From Lachnospiraceae bacterium (GTDB lineage Bacteria > Bacillota > Clostridia > Lachnospirales > Lachnospiraceae), in NCBI GenBank assembly GCA_910575445.1, contig CAJTFW010000008.1, positions 62,001 through 126,000 on the forward strand: 64,000 nucleotides of DNA, given 5' to 3'. Each line of letters begins with the position of its first letter. Position 1 is the first letter of the stretch. The notes beneath the pieces were generated by a model. That model did not search any database, had not been told where the DNA came from, and saw nothing but the letters and a program-made list of their open reading frames with translations. Of the stretch, positions 1 through 9,444 are shown in pieces. Position numbers and translations under genes: made by a program.

Positions 1-3000
1 TTAAAGTAAACGTTGGTTTTGTCTGGTCTATCGACACATATTCTTCGGTAAATATCGCCTGATTACCAGCCAAATCTGTACCTCCTAAGAAAATCTTATA
101 ATTTGCCTCCGTGCTCAAAGGAATTGATAAAGTAACCGGCTTATGTACCACGCGGGCATCTGTTAGTTCCTCTATATATCTTTGGGCACTACTTCCTTTT
201 ATATTATTTGCTGCACTGTCAAATACTTCTATCTGTTGTAACACTTCTTTTAGTTCTTGAAAACGAAGATTATTATCCTTAACGGTAAGCTTCATTAAGA
301 CAGGCTGTGCAAAATACTGCCTTCCATCTTCTGTAACGTTAATCGCATCACATCTCTCTCCTTTATAGTCTGTATAGCTAAATTCTATCACAGGTGCTGT
401 CTTATCTAGTACCAAGTCTGTGCTTAGATACCTGCCATTTACCACCCCTTCCGTAAAGCAACTGCCTTGTACTACATGTTCTTGCATCTGGTTAAAAGCC
501 ATATCCTGATATTCTATGCCTATTATATAACAATCTTCTTCGGTCAGAAGAAAATTGCCGAATATATGTTCTCCATCTTCTCTCCAGAGAATCTCCGGTT
601 CAAAACTCCCACTCTGTTCTCCTGTTACTACTACCTTGCAATCCTGAAGCCCTGCGCATACTTCCCCCTGATAGATTGCTTCCTTACAAGATTCTATAAT
701 TGAAAAATTCACCTGAATATCCTCTTGATAATATGCTGTATAGCCCGTTATAGGCGTCTGGTACTCATATTCCTCTGTAATTTCTTCCATCTTTTCTATT
801 CTTTCATCCACCAGCCTTCTTGCTGGAGAATAGGAGACAGAAAACAGTGGTGCCTGATGGTCTAGTAAAAACACTTCGCTCTTATACACTCCATCCTGCC
901 AGCTTCCATCTGATACCCCACCATTGATAAGTGGGTTCCCGGCGCGGTCCTGATAAGACACCATAATATAATACTCAGTTGCGTTTTTTTCCCCATCTGC
1001 TCCATCAAAAGAAAAGCTTGTCCTATGTATTCGTCCTTTATCTGTCCACTCCAAATCTCCTGCTGAAAGCTTTTGGACTGCTTCTTTTTGGCTCTTTTGG
1101 CAGATGCTGATATCCAGTGCATCAAGATTCCAATAAGCAGCATGGTCATCTATCGACAATGAGATTGTCACATCATCTCCCTCTTGATTTCGATATACTG
1201 CCCGTTTATCTATCTGATAAGCAGTCTCGCCTTCTATCACAAAATCGATAAGCTCTGGTGCCTTTTTATCTAATATCAATGTATAGTTACAATAAGCGCC
1301 TCCTTTGCCATATTCCAACAGATTGCCTGCACCATCCTGATAATCAACGCCAAACTGATACGTTATCTCTTGTTCTTTCTCTGACAATGGAAGCACAAGT
1401 TCTGTATATGCTCCTTCTTTTGTGCCTGACCATGCTCCTATCAAAGCCTTTTCACTTTCTGCACCTGTTACAGATACTTTGGGAGCGACTGCCTTTTTAT
1501 CTGCCCCTAGAAATGCATGATAAAAAGCTTCCTTTAAAGATAATTTTAAGTTTGCATCTTCCTTATAAAAGATACGTTGTTCTTTGGTATCTACAATCCC
1601 ATCTCCATAATCTATCGATAAGACCGGAGCAACCTGGTCTAAATATAAAATCGTCGTCCCTGTAAATCCTTTCCCCGCAAGTGTCGTTATATTTCCAGCT
1701 TTGTCTTTTAGTCTGTTAATTTTCAGACAATCTGAAAGATAGCCTGTCTGTACTGTTGGCAGCGACAATACTCCTCTTACCTGAGTATATCCCTGATATT
1801 TACACCCTTGATATTCAAAATCTGTATACTCCTCTATCACTTGCAGACTATGCACTCTTGCCTGCCCATTATCTGTAGTAATCTGCTCTAATAAATCATG
1901 GATATCAAGCCCTGATACCGCCTTCTCTACATGCTCCTTTGCCATACCATCCCTTAGATACAAATCAAAGTAAATCGAAGTCCTTCCAAACAGCCAATCT
2001 ACTGCGCTGTCAATCAAAGATTGAACATTTGTTCTTGTATTTTTCTTATCTGCTGCCTGATAAGAGACAAATATCTGTGTATCTGGCGCTGTACTGTCAA
2101 TACAAAAGTCACAGGATACTTCTGTTACATTCCCCATCACATCCACAGCGCGAAATGTATATGCATAGACATTGTCTTCCCCAATCTTAGCAATCTCTGA
2201 AAATTGCTCTAATCGATAGAATGTATGTTCTCCGAACTGATATACATTATCTTCTCCATACGCCTTTAAAAGCTGATATTCTTCCTCTCCTGCCCGATAC
2301 TCCACGCTTACAATTCCAGAGAGCGAAGATACCTCAATCACAGGTCTTGGGTCCTTTTGAAAATAGGCCATTTTCTCTATCAGGACAGGCTCCATCTTAT
2401 AAGAAATCTGTATCTTTGGCTTATCTTGTATCTTTACGGCCATAATCTCCACTTCTTCTGCCCTATTATAAGCTTTATCCAAAAGAGTATAATGATAAGT
2501 TCCAGACTCCTCTATCCTGTCACTGCAGATTTCTGAGGCTTCCCCTATCTCTATATCATTTCTTATTAGTGTAGCTGGCGAACACACTTCTTCTAAAAGC
2601 ACCTGATGCTGCACAATAAACTCCACCTGCAAAGATTCTCTAAAATAATAAATTCCATCTACATCCTGCACCGTATAACCACTGTCATTTACCACAGATT
2701 TAAGCAAGAGCTCTGGTGCAGAAGTATCCTGCTCTATAAAGACTTCTGCTTCTGTCTGATGCCCTGTATGATTTTGTGCAGTTATTCTATATGCTCCAGG
2801 CTTTTCAAATACTGCCGTATACATTCCATCCCCATGCGCAAGCACTGGTATGGCTTCCATACAATTTCCGCTGACACTTTCTCCCACTCGGTTATCCGCT
2901 ATCTTATTGCCACTTACAGAACCATCACTTTCAGATATCATGATTCGATTACAGCTTACTGTTATTATATCCGCTGCTTTTGATGTCTTCACTTCAAAAT

Positions 3001-3169
3001 CAACCTCTAAATCAGAGACTCCTTTTAAATAGGACGCTTCTAATCCCTCTATCAAAAGAAAAGATTGTTCTATATCTTCCACCTGTGCTCCTTCTACACT
3101 AGCAAAACATCCACCCCACATTAGCATCCAGATAAACACCATCGCCAACATTTGTCTTCTATCTTTCAT
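1..3169 (-). CDS. Secreted multi-domain bacterial Ig-like protein (3' end beyond window)
   Basis: An open frame starts at ATG 3169 behind a strong GGGGGAAGG ribosome site and stays open to base 1, so at least 1056 residues are visible and the C-terminus is missing. Residues 1 to about 25 form a signal peptide (basic start, hydrophobic core, ending near CFASVEG). The rest is a tandem array of roughly 100-residue beta-rich units; several open with a D-x-x-A-P motif (for example DHQAPLFSVSYSP and DKKAPELIDFVI), which is typical of bacterial Ig-like domains in clostridial surface proteins. I see no catalytic motif. It is the last visible gene of the minus-strand operon that begins with the prepilin peptidase and includes the kinase and phosphatase, so it may be an exported substrate or structural part of that locus (inference). 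No anchor is visible because the end is cut off. Confidence 0.8.
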   Translation of the reverse strand, partial: MKDRRQMLAMVFIWMLMWGGCFASVEGAQVEDIEQSFLLIEGLEASYLKGVSDLEVDFEVKTSKAADIITVSCNRIMISESDGSVSGNKIADNRVGESVSGNCMEAIPVLAHGDGMYTAVFEKPGAYRITAQNHTGHQTEAEVFIEQDTSAPELLLKSVVNDSGYTVQDVDGIYYFRESLQVEFIVQHQVLLEEVCSPATLIRNDIEIGEASEICSDRIEESGTYHYTLLDKAYNRAEEVEIMAVKIQDKPKIQISYKMEPVLIEKMAYFQKDPRPVIEVSSLSGIVSVEYRAGEEEYQLLKAYGEDNVYQFGEHTFYRLEQFSEIAKIGEDNVYAYTFRAVDVMGNVTEVSCDFCIDSTAPDTQIFVSYQAADKKNTRTNVQSLIDSAVDWLFGRTSIYFDLYLRDGMAKEHVEKAVSGLDIHDLLEQITTDNGQARVHSLQVIEEYTDFEYQGCKYQGYTQVRGVLSLPTVQTGYLSDCLKINRLKDKAGNITTLAGKGFTGTTILYLDQVAPVLSIDYGDGIVDTKEQRIFYKEDANLKLSLKEAFYHAFLGADKKAVAPKVSVTGAESEKALIGAWSGTKEGAYTELVLPLSEKEQEITYQFGVDYQDGAGNLLEYGKGGAYCNYTLILDKKAPELIDFVIEGETAYQIDKRAVYRNQEGDDVTISLSIDDHAAYWNLDALDISICQKSQKEAVQKLSAGDLEWTDKGRIHRTSFSFDGADGEKNATEYYIMVSYQDRAGNPLINGGVSDGSWQDGVYKSEVFLLDHQAPLFSVSYSPARRLVDERIEKMEEITEEYEYQTPITGYTAYYQEDIQVNFSIIESCKEAIYQGEVCAGLQDCKVVVTGEQSGSFEPEILWREDGEHIFGNFLLTEEDCYIIGIEYQDMAFNQMQEHVVQGSCFTEGVVNGRYLSTDLVLDKTAPVIEFSYTDYKGERCDAINVTEDGRQYFAQPVLMKLTVKDNNLRFQELKEVLQQIEVFDSAANNIKGSSAQRYIEELTDARVVHKPVTLSIPLSTEANYKIFLGGTDLAGNQAIFTEEYVSIDQTKPTFTL

Positions 3170-3184
3170 CTACCTTCCCCCTTT

Positions 3185-3469
3185 CTATATCTCCTCCTTT
3201 GTATGAACCAAGATAATCTCCCGTTCTACCCGAAAGGACAGCAGTACAGTCTTTGGATTCTCTCTTTTTTGTGGCCTCTGCCTATGCTTTTCCTTTGCTA
3301 TCTCTGTTCTTTTTAATGGTCTTTTCTTTTTGCCAAACATCTCCCATATCCGATAGCGAAGAAAAAAAGACATGGATATTGCCAAAGACACTACCGTTCC
3401 CATAAGACAGAGTAAAAACAGCATATGATAGAGTGCTAATTTCTCCGCAATCTCCTCCATCTCACTCAT
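3185..3469 (-). CDS. Small single-pass membrane protein, unknown function
   Basis: The product has 94 residues. Its start overlaps the end of the upstream kinase gene by 8 bp, which suggests translational coupling. Residues about 12-38 form one transmembrane helix (YHMLFLLCLMGTVVSLAIS), followed by a very basic stretch (GKKKRPLKRTE and similar) and a short beta-like tail ending VEREIILVHTKEEI. I do not recognise a family. Its place between the kinase and the Ig-like secreted protein, with 15 bp to the next start, makes it part of the same operon. It could be an accessory or adaptor protein of the kinase system; that is inference. Confidence 0.65.
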   Translation of the reverse strand: MSEMEEIAEKLALYHMLFLLCLMGTVVSLAISMSFFLRYRIWEMFGKKKRPLKRTEIAKEKHRQRPQKRENPKTVLLSFRVEREIILVHTKEEI

Positions 3470-5108
3470 TTCTTTGCTCCTTTTTTATAAATACCGCATC
3501 TACCATCTTTTTAGCTGTATTTATATTATCTATAAGTTGTTTTATTTCCTTATCTTCTATATTGATAAAATCTTCTTTTAGATGCTGCTCTATTTGCTCT
3601 AATTGCAACATCATATCTTCTCTTTCTACTCCCGCCTTTTGAAACTCTACGGTTCTGGATATCAGCTGCCCCACTACCTCCTGGTACATGACAAGCGCTG
3701 TACGCTCATTGTCTAACTCCACCAGATTTCCTTCTGACAATGCGGTTAAATCTTCCCAATAATCACGATAGGTTATCGTTGCATCTCCCGCTTCATCCAC
3801 CATTCCAACCCTTGCATAATAATCCGATATGAAAAAAAGCCTTCTAGACCGCTCCACCTGACTGCTTGTCAGATACTTTGCTTCTGCCGTTGTCTTAAAA
3901 TATCCTTTGGCATATTTTTTATTATTTTTCTCTTCAAATTTATAGTAATAGGCAATCCCTGCTTCATAGGCAAACGCTTCATATCCCCTTTGATTCTCCT
4001 GAAAGATGCGCTCATTGGTCTGTTTCCCATCCCCATACGCAACCAAAATCTTTCTTAAAGTCTCGCTCTCCTTGCTTGTCAGCACATTGTCATCTAAAAA
4101 GCCTTCCTTTAAAAGTGCCAGATATGCTTCCTCCCGATAAGGATTTAGATAAATCGCCTTTTGATAATTAAAAAGTTCTTCTTCCTTCTCCACTGCATTT
4201 CTTGCTGCTAACAGATAGGCATTATAATTACTTTTTCTCACCTGTAGTTTCAATCCCAAAAACACTCCCGCACTGATGCCAAGTACCCCTGTTAATACAG
4301 CTGACAGTACAAATCTAATAAACTTTACGCTCTGCTGCTTCTGATAAGCAGAATCCCACTCCCAATAGTGCTCTAAAGCATATAAAAGCTCCTCACAGGA
4401 CTGGTATCGTTCTTCTTTTTTTACTTGTGTACATCGGATAATAATTGCTTCTAGACCAGAAGAAAGAGAAGGGTTGACCATACAGATCGGTCGAAGTCCA
4501 TAAGGACTCTCCCCAGTCAACAACTGAAATAACATAACTCCAAAACAATAAATATCTGTTCTTACATCACTTTGCTCCTCCTTTTCATACTGCTCTGGCG
4601 CCGCATATCCTCTTGTTCCAAGCAAAATCGTATCCTTTCCCCCAAAAGGCTTATATTCCCGTGCTGCGCCAAAATCAATCAGCATCACCTTTCCATCTGG
4701 CTTTAACATTACATTGGAGGGCTTCATATCCCGATAGATAATCGCTGGCTTTTGTGCATGCAGATAGACTAACACTCCACACAACTGCTTTGCCCATTCA
4801 AGCACCAGATATTGCGGTTGTGCCCCCGATTCTCTGACAATCTCATCCAAAGACCTTCCCTCTATATAGTCCATTACAATCAAAAGAGAATCTCCTCTCT
4901 CAATCACATCCACCACACTAGGAAGATGCGGATGCCGAAGCTTTTTCAACATCTCAATCTCTTTTTTATCTGCACAAAATGCCTCCTTAATTGCCCATTG
5001 TTTATTTACCCTCTCATTCATCGCCAAATAGACAATGCTCATCCCGCCCCTTCCAATTACATTTAAAATCTTATATTTTCCATCAATTACAGACCCTATC
5101 CTTAACAT
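3462..5108 (-). CDS. Membrane-bound Ser/Thr protein kinase (Hanks type, no PASTA)
   Basis: The product has 548 residues and phosphorylates proteins on Ser/Thr. The N-terminal kinase domain (about residues 10-260) shows the glycine loop IGRGGMSIVY, the ATP lysine in WAIKE, the catalytic loop YRDMKPSN (Y instead of H in the HRD triad), the metal-binding DFGAA and the APE motif in GYAAPEQ. A transmembrane helix lies near residues 275-297. The remaining 250 residues outside are helical, TPR-like and rich in Tyr/Glu/Lys; the PASTA repeats of PrkC/StkP are absent. It follows the PP2C gene by 12 bp, the usual kinase/phosphatase pair. With an A24 peptidase in the same operon it resembles the kinase found next to Tad/Flp pilus loci in Clostridia (family knowledge). 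Its signal and substrates are unknown. Confidence 0.9.
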   Translation of the reverse strand: MLRIGSVIDGKYKILNVIGRGGMSIVYLAMNERVNKQWAIKEAFCADKKEIEMLKKLRHPHLPSVVDVIERGDSLLIVMDYIEGRSLDEIVRESGAQPQYLVLEWAKQLCGVLVYLHAQKPAIIYRDMKPSNVMLKPDGKVMLIDFGAAREYKPFGGKDTILLGTRGYAAPEQYEKEEQSDVRTDIYCFGVMLFQLLTGESPYGLRPICMVNPSLSSGLEAIIIRCTQVKKEERYQSCEELLYALEHYWEWDSAYQKQQSVKFIRFVLSAVLTGVLGISAGVFLGLKLQVRKSNYNAYLLAARNAVEKEEELFNYQKAIYLNPYREEAYLALLKEGFLDDNVLTSKESETLRKILVAYGDGKQTNERIFQENQRGYEAFAYEAGIAYYYKFEEKNNKKYAKGYFKTTAEAKYLTSSQVERSRRLFFISDYYARVGMVDEAGDATITYRDYWEDLTALSEGNLVELDNERTALVMYQEVVGQLISRTVEFQKAGVEREDMMLQLEQIEQHLKEDFINIEDKEIKQLIDNINTAKKMVDAVFIKKEQRNE

Positions 5109-5120
5109 TGCTCCCCCTTA

Positions 5121-5867
5121 CTAGATACTTATCACAATCGCCGAAGCATCATCTCTCTCCCCTCTTTTTTGGCTCTGCCAAAGCATCTTTTGTATCCATC
5201 TTCTTAAAAAAACCTCTCTCTTCCCCCTTAAAAACTCCCTTTCTTCCATCCCACGCCAAAATCCGTCACTACAGATAAGATATATCACATTCTTTTGCAC
5301 CTCTCCTTTTTTATACACTGCTTTTACCTCCCTAGAAGCTCCTACACATTGCAGCAATATATTTCTTCTGCCATCTCCCATCGCCTTATCTCTTGACATC
5401 CTTCCTAGAAGAACCTGCCTCTCCACCCATGTTTGGTCCTCTGTCAGCTGCAAAACCTTATCTGACACCTGATAAGCCCTGCTATCCCCCACCTGCGCCA
5501 CATAATACTCTGCCCTCCAAAATAACATTGCAGTAAGCGTTGTCCCCATCTCAAACCCTCCCTTTTCTCCATATATCCAAATCCTTCTATGAACCTCTTG
5601 AATCATCTTCTCCCACGAATCAAATACCTTCTCTCCCATACACCCACACATCAAAACCACTGGCAATTCTCTCTCGAACCACTGTGCAAATGCCCGCACC
5701 ACCGCAGCACTTGCCACCTCCCCCTTCCTAAGTCCTCCCATCCCATCACAGACCACTGCCAATACCACCGATTCCCCTTCGCATACCCCACACTTTACCA
5801 AAAGCGCATCCTGATTCACCTTTCGCTTTACACCCATCCGACTGCCATATGCCACCCGATATCTCAT
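5121..5867 (-). CDS. PP2C-family Ser/Thr protein phosphatase
   Basis: The product has 248 residues, the normal length for a soluble bacterial PP2C (PrpC/Stp type). The metal-binding motifs are in order: an early Asp in VNQDALL, DGMGG near residue 40, GDSRAY near residue 127, SDGFW near residue 200 and a C-terminal DDASAIV. It should reverse phosphorylation by the kinase encoded 12 bp downstream. The ATG overlaps the stop of the prepilin peptidase gene (ATGA type), so the genes are co-translated. All PP2C metal ligands that I can check are present, so it is probably active. Confidence 0.9.
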   Translation of the reverse strand: MRYRVAYGSRMGVKRKVNQDALLVKCGVCEGESVVLAVVCDGMGGLRKGEVASAAVVRAFAQWFERELPVVLMCGCMGEKVFDSWEKMIQEVHRRIWIYGEKGGFEMGTTLTAMLFWRAEYYVAQVGDSRAYQVSDKVLQLTEDQTWVERQVLLGRMSRDKAMGDGRRNILLQCVGASREVKAVYKKGEVQKNVIYLICSDGFWRGMEEREFLRGKREVFLRRWIQKMLWQSQKRGERDDASAIVISI

Positions 5868-6304
5868 CTAATTCCTCCCATTCCCATCACCAACACCGTT
5901 CCCGCCAACACATACGGCCCAAATGCCACTCTTTTTTCTGTCCCAATCCCTTGCATCCCACCAAGCACTGCCAGCAAAGCCGCCCAAAACATCACATTCC
6001 ACACCCGCTCTCTTCCCACATAATACCCAACCACCGCCAAAAGCTTGACATCTCCACCTCCTACTCCTCCTTTTGTCCTCCAATAGACCAGAAAAAACAC
6101 TCCTCCCCCTATCAAAAATCCCAAAACCGCCTCCATCACTATCCCATCTTCTTTTAAACACCCTATAAGAAGAACAAATGTTCTGTTTAAAAACAAAAAA
6201 ATCAACACCTCATTTGATATCCGCCGACTTTTTATATCCACCCAAGCGACCCATACAAGCATCACAAAGAAAACCAGCCAGCATCCCTTCTGAAAAAATT
6301 CCAA
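5864..6304 (-). CDS. A24-family prepilin peptidase (TadV/CpaA-like)
   Basis: A membrane aspartyl protease that cleaves the leader of type IV/Flp prepilins. The two catalytic Asp sites are visible: WVDIKSRRISN near the N-terminus and GGGDVKL (GxGD motif) in the middle. Four to five hydrophobic segments fill the rest, and the short length fits the TadV/CpaA subgroup, which lacks the N-methylation domain. I chose TTG 6304 because GGAGG lies 5 bp upstream; the frame stays open to another TTG at 6334 that has no visible ribosome site. It is the first gene of the operon with PP2C, kinase and Ig-like protein. No pilin or CpaF gene is in the window; they may lie beyond the left edge. Confidence 0.8.
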   Translation of the reverse strand: MEFFQKGCWLVFFVMLVWVAWVDIKSRRISNEVLIFLFLNRTFVLLIGCLKEDGIVMEAVLGFLIGGGVFFLVYWRTKGGVGGGDVKLLAVVGYYVGRERVWNVMFWAALLAVLGGMQGIGTEKRVAFGPYVLAGTVLVMGMGGIR

Positions 6305-6392
6305 ACAAACCTCCAGCCTATCAAGTAAAATCAATTTTATTTAACAATGGAAAAAACAGGTGAACACCCAAGATTATCATTTGTATAAAGCC

Positions 6393-6421
6393 ACTATACT
6401 ACATCACTCAACATTTTGCAA
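6393..6421 (-). promoter_or_regulatory. Sigma-A type promoter of the A24/PP2C/kinase operon
   Basis: On the minus strand TTGCAA (6421-6416) is followed after 17 bp by TATAGT (6398-6393), about 90 bp before the chosen start of the A24 gene. The motif match and spacing are good and there is no other gene between. Confidence 0.5.
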
Positions 6422-6482
6422 CAAATTTTTGACAAAATCTTCAAAATTTTATGAATTTCGCCCAACTTTTGCCAATCATAAA

Positions 6483-6518
6483 GCCAGGGACTTGCAGATA
6501 TTTATGCAAGCCCCCGGC
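6483..6518 (-). terminator. Rho-independent terminator of the TrpXYZ-like operon
   Basis: On the minus strand a GC-rich hairpin (CCGGGGGCTTGC, ten-base loop, GCAAGTCCCTGG) follows the end of the ATPase gene by about 40 bp and is followed by CTTTATG. The T run is short, so termination strength is uncertain. Confidence 0.5.
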
Positions 6519-6554
6519 CCAATTTGGCAACTGACCCATCACGGATAGTATCAT

Positions 6555-7352
6555 CTAAGACAATAATATCCTGTCATTATCCAGCTCTTTTCCTGCAAAA
6601 CTTTGGAATTTCGCCAGCAAATCTGAAACCGTCATCTTCTCTCTTTCTTCCCCTTCTACATCCAATATAATCCTTCCCCCATCCATCATAAGCGTCCGGT
6701 TTCCAAGCTCTAACGCCTGATGCATATTATGGGTTACCATCAGACAAGTCGTCTGATTTTTCTCAATAATTTTCTCCGTCAACTCTAACACCTTCGCCGC
6801 CGTTCCCGGATCAAGCGCCGCTGTATGCTCATCTAACAATAAAAGCTTAGGAGGAACCATAGTTGCCATCAAAAGCGTCAGTGCCTGTCTCTGGCCCCCC
6901 GACAAAAGCCCCACGGGCTGTTTCATCCGGTCCTCAAGCCCCATCTCCAACAGCGCCAACTGCTCTCGAAAGACCTCTTTATCCTTTTTGGAAATCCTGC
7001 TAAAAGGAATACTTCCCTTAGAAGCCCGAAGAAATGCAAGTGCCAGATTCTCCTCAATCGTCATATGCGGCGCTGTCCCTTTTAAAGGGTCTTGAAACAA
7101 GCGTCCAATCACACGGCTTCTCTTATATTCCTCCATAAATGTAATATTTTCTCCATCGAGATAAATCGCTCCCTCATCCACATAAAAACCACCTGCAATC
7201 GCATGCAGCATCGTGGATTTTCCAGCGCCATTTGACCCAATAATTGTCGCAAAATCCCCTGGCTTTAGATGTAAGGATAACTCCTGTATTGCACATTTTT
7301 CATTGACTGTTCCAGGGTTAAACGTCTTTTTTATATGTTCTAACCTTAGCAC
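6555..7352 (-). CDS. trpZ: ABC transporter ATPase, TrpZ-like (COG1101)
   Basis: The ATPase of a high-affinity importer. Walker A GSNGAGKST, signature LSGGQ and Walker B LLLLDEHTA are present, with a switch His in VTHNM. The E in LLLDEHTAALDPGTA is characteristic of the COG1101 group that pairs with COG4120 permeases and COG2984 binding proteins. I placed the start at GTG 7352, with GGGGAGG 8 bp before it; the longer frame to 7397 would overlap the permease gene. It follows the permease stop by 1 bp. Substrate prediction comes from the tryptophan-like T-box upstream of the operon. Confidence 0.85.
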   Translation of the reverse strand: MLRLEHIKKTFNPGTVNEKCAIQELSLHLKPGDFATIIGSNGAGKSTMLHAIAGGFYVDEGAIYLDGENITFMEEYKRSRVIGRLFQDPLKGTAPHMTIEENLALAFLRASKGSIPFSRISKKDKEVFREQLALLEMGLEDRMKQPVGLLSGGQRQALTLLMATMVPPKLLLLDEHTAALDPGTAAKVLELTEKIIEKNQTTCLMVTHNMHQALELGNRTLMMDGGRIILDVEGEEREKMTVSDLLAKFQSFAGKELDNDRILLS

Positions 7353-7353
7353 T

Positions 7354-8262
7354 TTAACGACCTCCCCTCTTATCCGAGTGAATCTTTCGTTTCTCAAGCG
7401 CTGCCCAGTCTCTTAGAGATGGAGAAGCTATTGCTAACGCCACCACAATCGCTGTCACAAGCTTTAGACACTCAATCGGAACAATCGATGTCTTTAAAAT
7501 AATCGCATACAAAAACCGATAGACAATACTTCCAGCCATTGCTGCTACTACATTGCGTCCAACCGAGCGTCGTCCAAAGACAGTCTCTCCAATAATCAGG
7601 CAGGCAAGCCCTATCACCACAATTCCTGTTCCGCTATTAATATCCGCCGATTTCTGATACTGTCCCACTATAGCGCCAGAGAGTGCTGTCATTGCATTTG
7701 CAACGCTTAAACCCACTGATATTGTAAAAACCGGATTAATGGATGACGCTCTGACCATCTCTGTATTATCTCCGGTTGCCCGGATACTTAAGCCTAATCT
7801 GGTTCCCAAAAACCAGACCAGCAAACATCCCATTAAAATCGTAATACCAGCAGCCAGCATCAGTTTGTACCAGCTCCCTCCGATGCCGGTTGCCCGAAGC
7901 ATGGTAAACAGCGTCTCCTGTTTTAGAAGGCTTACATTTGAACTCCATCCCATCACCATCAGATTCACCGTATACAGTCCTGTATTGGTGACAATTCCTG
8001 CAAGAATCGGTGGCACCCCAAGCCTTGTCTGCAAAAATGCAGTGACAAACCCGGCAGCAGCACCGGCAAACAGTGCAGCAAAGACAGCCAACACCGGATG
8101 TCCCATCGCTGCTATTGTGACCGATACCGCCGCACCCAGCACAAAGCCGCCATCTGTGGTCAGGTCTGCGATATCCAGTACCCGATAACTTAAAAACAAC
8201 GCCATAGCGACTAACGCATACATAAAGCCAAGCTCCAATGCGGTCTGGATTACATAGAGCAT
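7354..8262 (-). CDS. trpY: ABC transporter permease, TrpY-like (COG4120)
   Basis: An integral membrane permease with eight to nine hydrophobic segments and the ADLTTDGGF motif near residue 35 seen in branched-chain/sugar-type (BPD_transp_2) permeases of this COG4120 group. I chose ATG 8262, with AGGAAG upstream; a GTG three codons earlier is also possible. It sits between the binding lipoprotein and the ATPase. Together they form a complete importer, predicted to bring in tryptophan or a related compound. Confidence 0.85.
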   Translation of the reverse strand: MLYVIQTALELGFMYALVAMALFLSYRVLDIADLTTDGGFVLGAAVSVTIAAMGHPVLAVFAALFAGAAAGFVTAFLQTRLGVPPILAGIVTNTGLYTVNLMVMGWSSNVSLLKQETLFTMLRATGIGGSWYKLMLAAGITILMGCLLVWFLGTRLGLSIRATGDNTEMVRASSINPVFTISVGLSVANAMTALSGAIVGQYQKSADINSGTGIVVIGLACLIIGETVFGRRSVGRNVVAAMAGSIVYRFLYAIILKTSIVPIECLKLVTAIVVALAIASPSLRDWAALEKRKIHSDKRGGR

Positions 8263-8296
8263 CCTGGTCACTTCCTTTCTAATCTATATTTCTGAT

Positions 8297-9367
8297 TTAC
8301 TCTTCTGTTGTTGTTACCTCAGATACTTCTCCCATCTCTGCAAATACCGAGTAATCTACGCCCAAAAGCTCTGCGGTCTCTGTATTGACGGTGATAATAC
8401 CACCATCCATCAGATAATAGTCCTCAAGCCCTTCCATGCCTTCTGTAAGCGCCTTGTAAGCTAAGTCTGCGGTCTCTGTGCCAAGCTCTGTATAGTTGAC
8501 GCCACAGGTCGTAAAAGCGCCATTACGCACAAAAGAATCAGCTCCTGTATAGTGCGGAATCTTTGCCTCTGCCAAGCTCTCATAGATAGCTAACTCTGCG
8601 GACATAATTACATTGTCAGTTGGTGTAAAGATAGCATCCACACCTTCTGCAATCAAAGAACTTGCTGCACTAATCACTTCATCATTGGTATTTGCTGTCT
8701 TTTCCACATAAGCAATTCCCTTTTCATCAAGATATGCCTTTGCCTCTGCAATCGGCTTGGTCGAATTGTTCTCTGACAGCGAATATAAAAGTCCTATCTT
8801 TTTCGCTTCTGGATTCTGTTTCAACATCATATCCAGAATAAAACTGGTGTTTAACGCATCCGAAGTCCCTGTTACATAGTCAATCCCTGTCATATCTGCA
8901 CTCTCCGGGTCAGAGATTGCTGCAAAGACAACGGGAGTTTTACTTTCCTCTGCACAAGTTGCCATCACCTGCGCTGCTAGTGTTGCAATCGGAATAATCG
9001 CATCCATCTCATCCGAGATAAACTGTGTACCAATCTGGGTCAGCACTGACTGGTCTCCTTGCCCTGACTGTACTTCATACTCTATGGTCACACCATTATC
9101 CGCTGCTATCTTGTCAAGCTCTGCGCAGACCGCATTGGCAATCTCATCCAAAGAAGCATGGTCCATCTGTTTTACCACTCCAATCTTATAGGAGTCTTTA
9201 CTATCTGTATTATTTTCTGCCTCTGCACTATCTGTATTTTCTTCCACAGCTTCCTCTGTATTATCTGCTCCCTCAGACGTCTCCCCTGATGAGGTATTAC
9301 CACATCCTGATACCATGACTGTTACCATTGCCGCTGCCACTAACATACTTACCATTCTTTTTTTCAT
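8297..9367 (-). CDS. trpX: ABC substrate-binding lipoprotein, TrpX-like (COG2984)
   Basis: An extracellular binding protein of the COG2984 (DUF534-like) family. The start is ATG 9367 behind GGAGG; the frame extends further upstream but without a ribosome site. A lipoprotein signal is clear: MKKRMVSMLVAAAMVTVMVS followed by the lipobox SGCG, so the Cys near residue 22 is lipidated. An acidic Ser/Glu/Thr linker follows, then a two-lobe periplasmic-binding fold with motifs such as VVKQMDHASLDEI and FAAISDPESADM. It is the first gene after the T-box leader, so its expression should rise when the matching tRNA is uncharged. Confidence 0.9.
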   Translation of the reverse strand: MKKRMVSMLVAAAMVTVMVSGCGNTSSGETSEGADNTEEAVEENTDSAEAENNTDSKDSYKIGVVKQMDHASLDEIANAVCAELDKIAADNGVTIEYEVQSGQGDQSVLTQIGTQFISDEMDAIIPIATLAAQVMATCAEESKTPVVFAAISDPESADMTGIDYVTGTSDALNTSFILDMMLKQNPEAKKIGLLYSLSENNSTKPIAEAKAYLDEKGIAYVEKTANTNDEVISAASSLIAEGVDAIFTPTDNVIMSAELAIYESLAEAKIPHYTGADSFVRNGAFTTCGVNYTELGTETADLAYKALTEGMEGLEDYYLMDGGIITVNTETAELLGVDYSVFAEMGEVSEVTTTEE

Positions 9368-9444
9368 CTTTCTTTTCCTCCAAAATTTTAAAAAATTTTT
9401 TAGAAATGAAGAAACCAAAAAAGTACACACCTGCAAATAAAAAA

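Noticed and set aside
1258-2983. Plus-strand short frames over the first 3 kb
   Set aside because: The minus-strand Ig-like gene is open throughout and has a signal peptide and ribosome site; the plus frames are shadows.
5589-6157. Long plus-strand frames opposite the PP2C and A24 genes
   Set aside because: They are Pro/His/Ser-rich shadows of minus-strand genes, with no ribosome sites and no homology I know.
9022-9318. Plus-strand frame opposite the TrpX-like gene
   Set aside because: A shadow frame; the lipoprotein is certain on the other strand.
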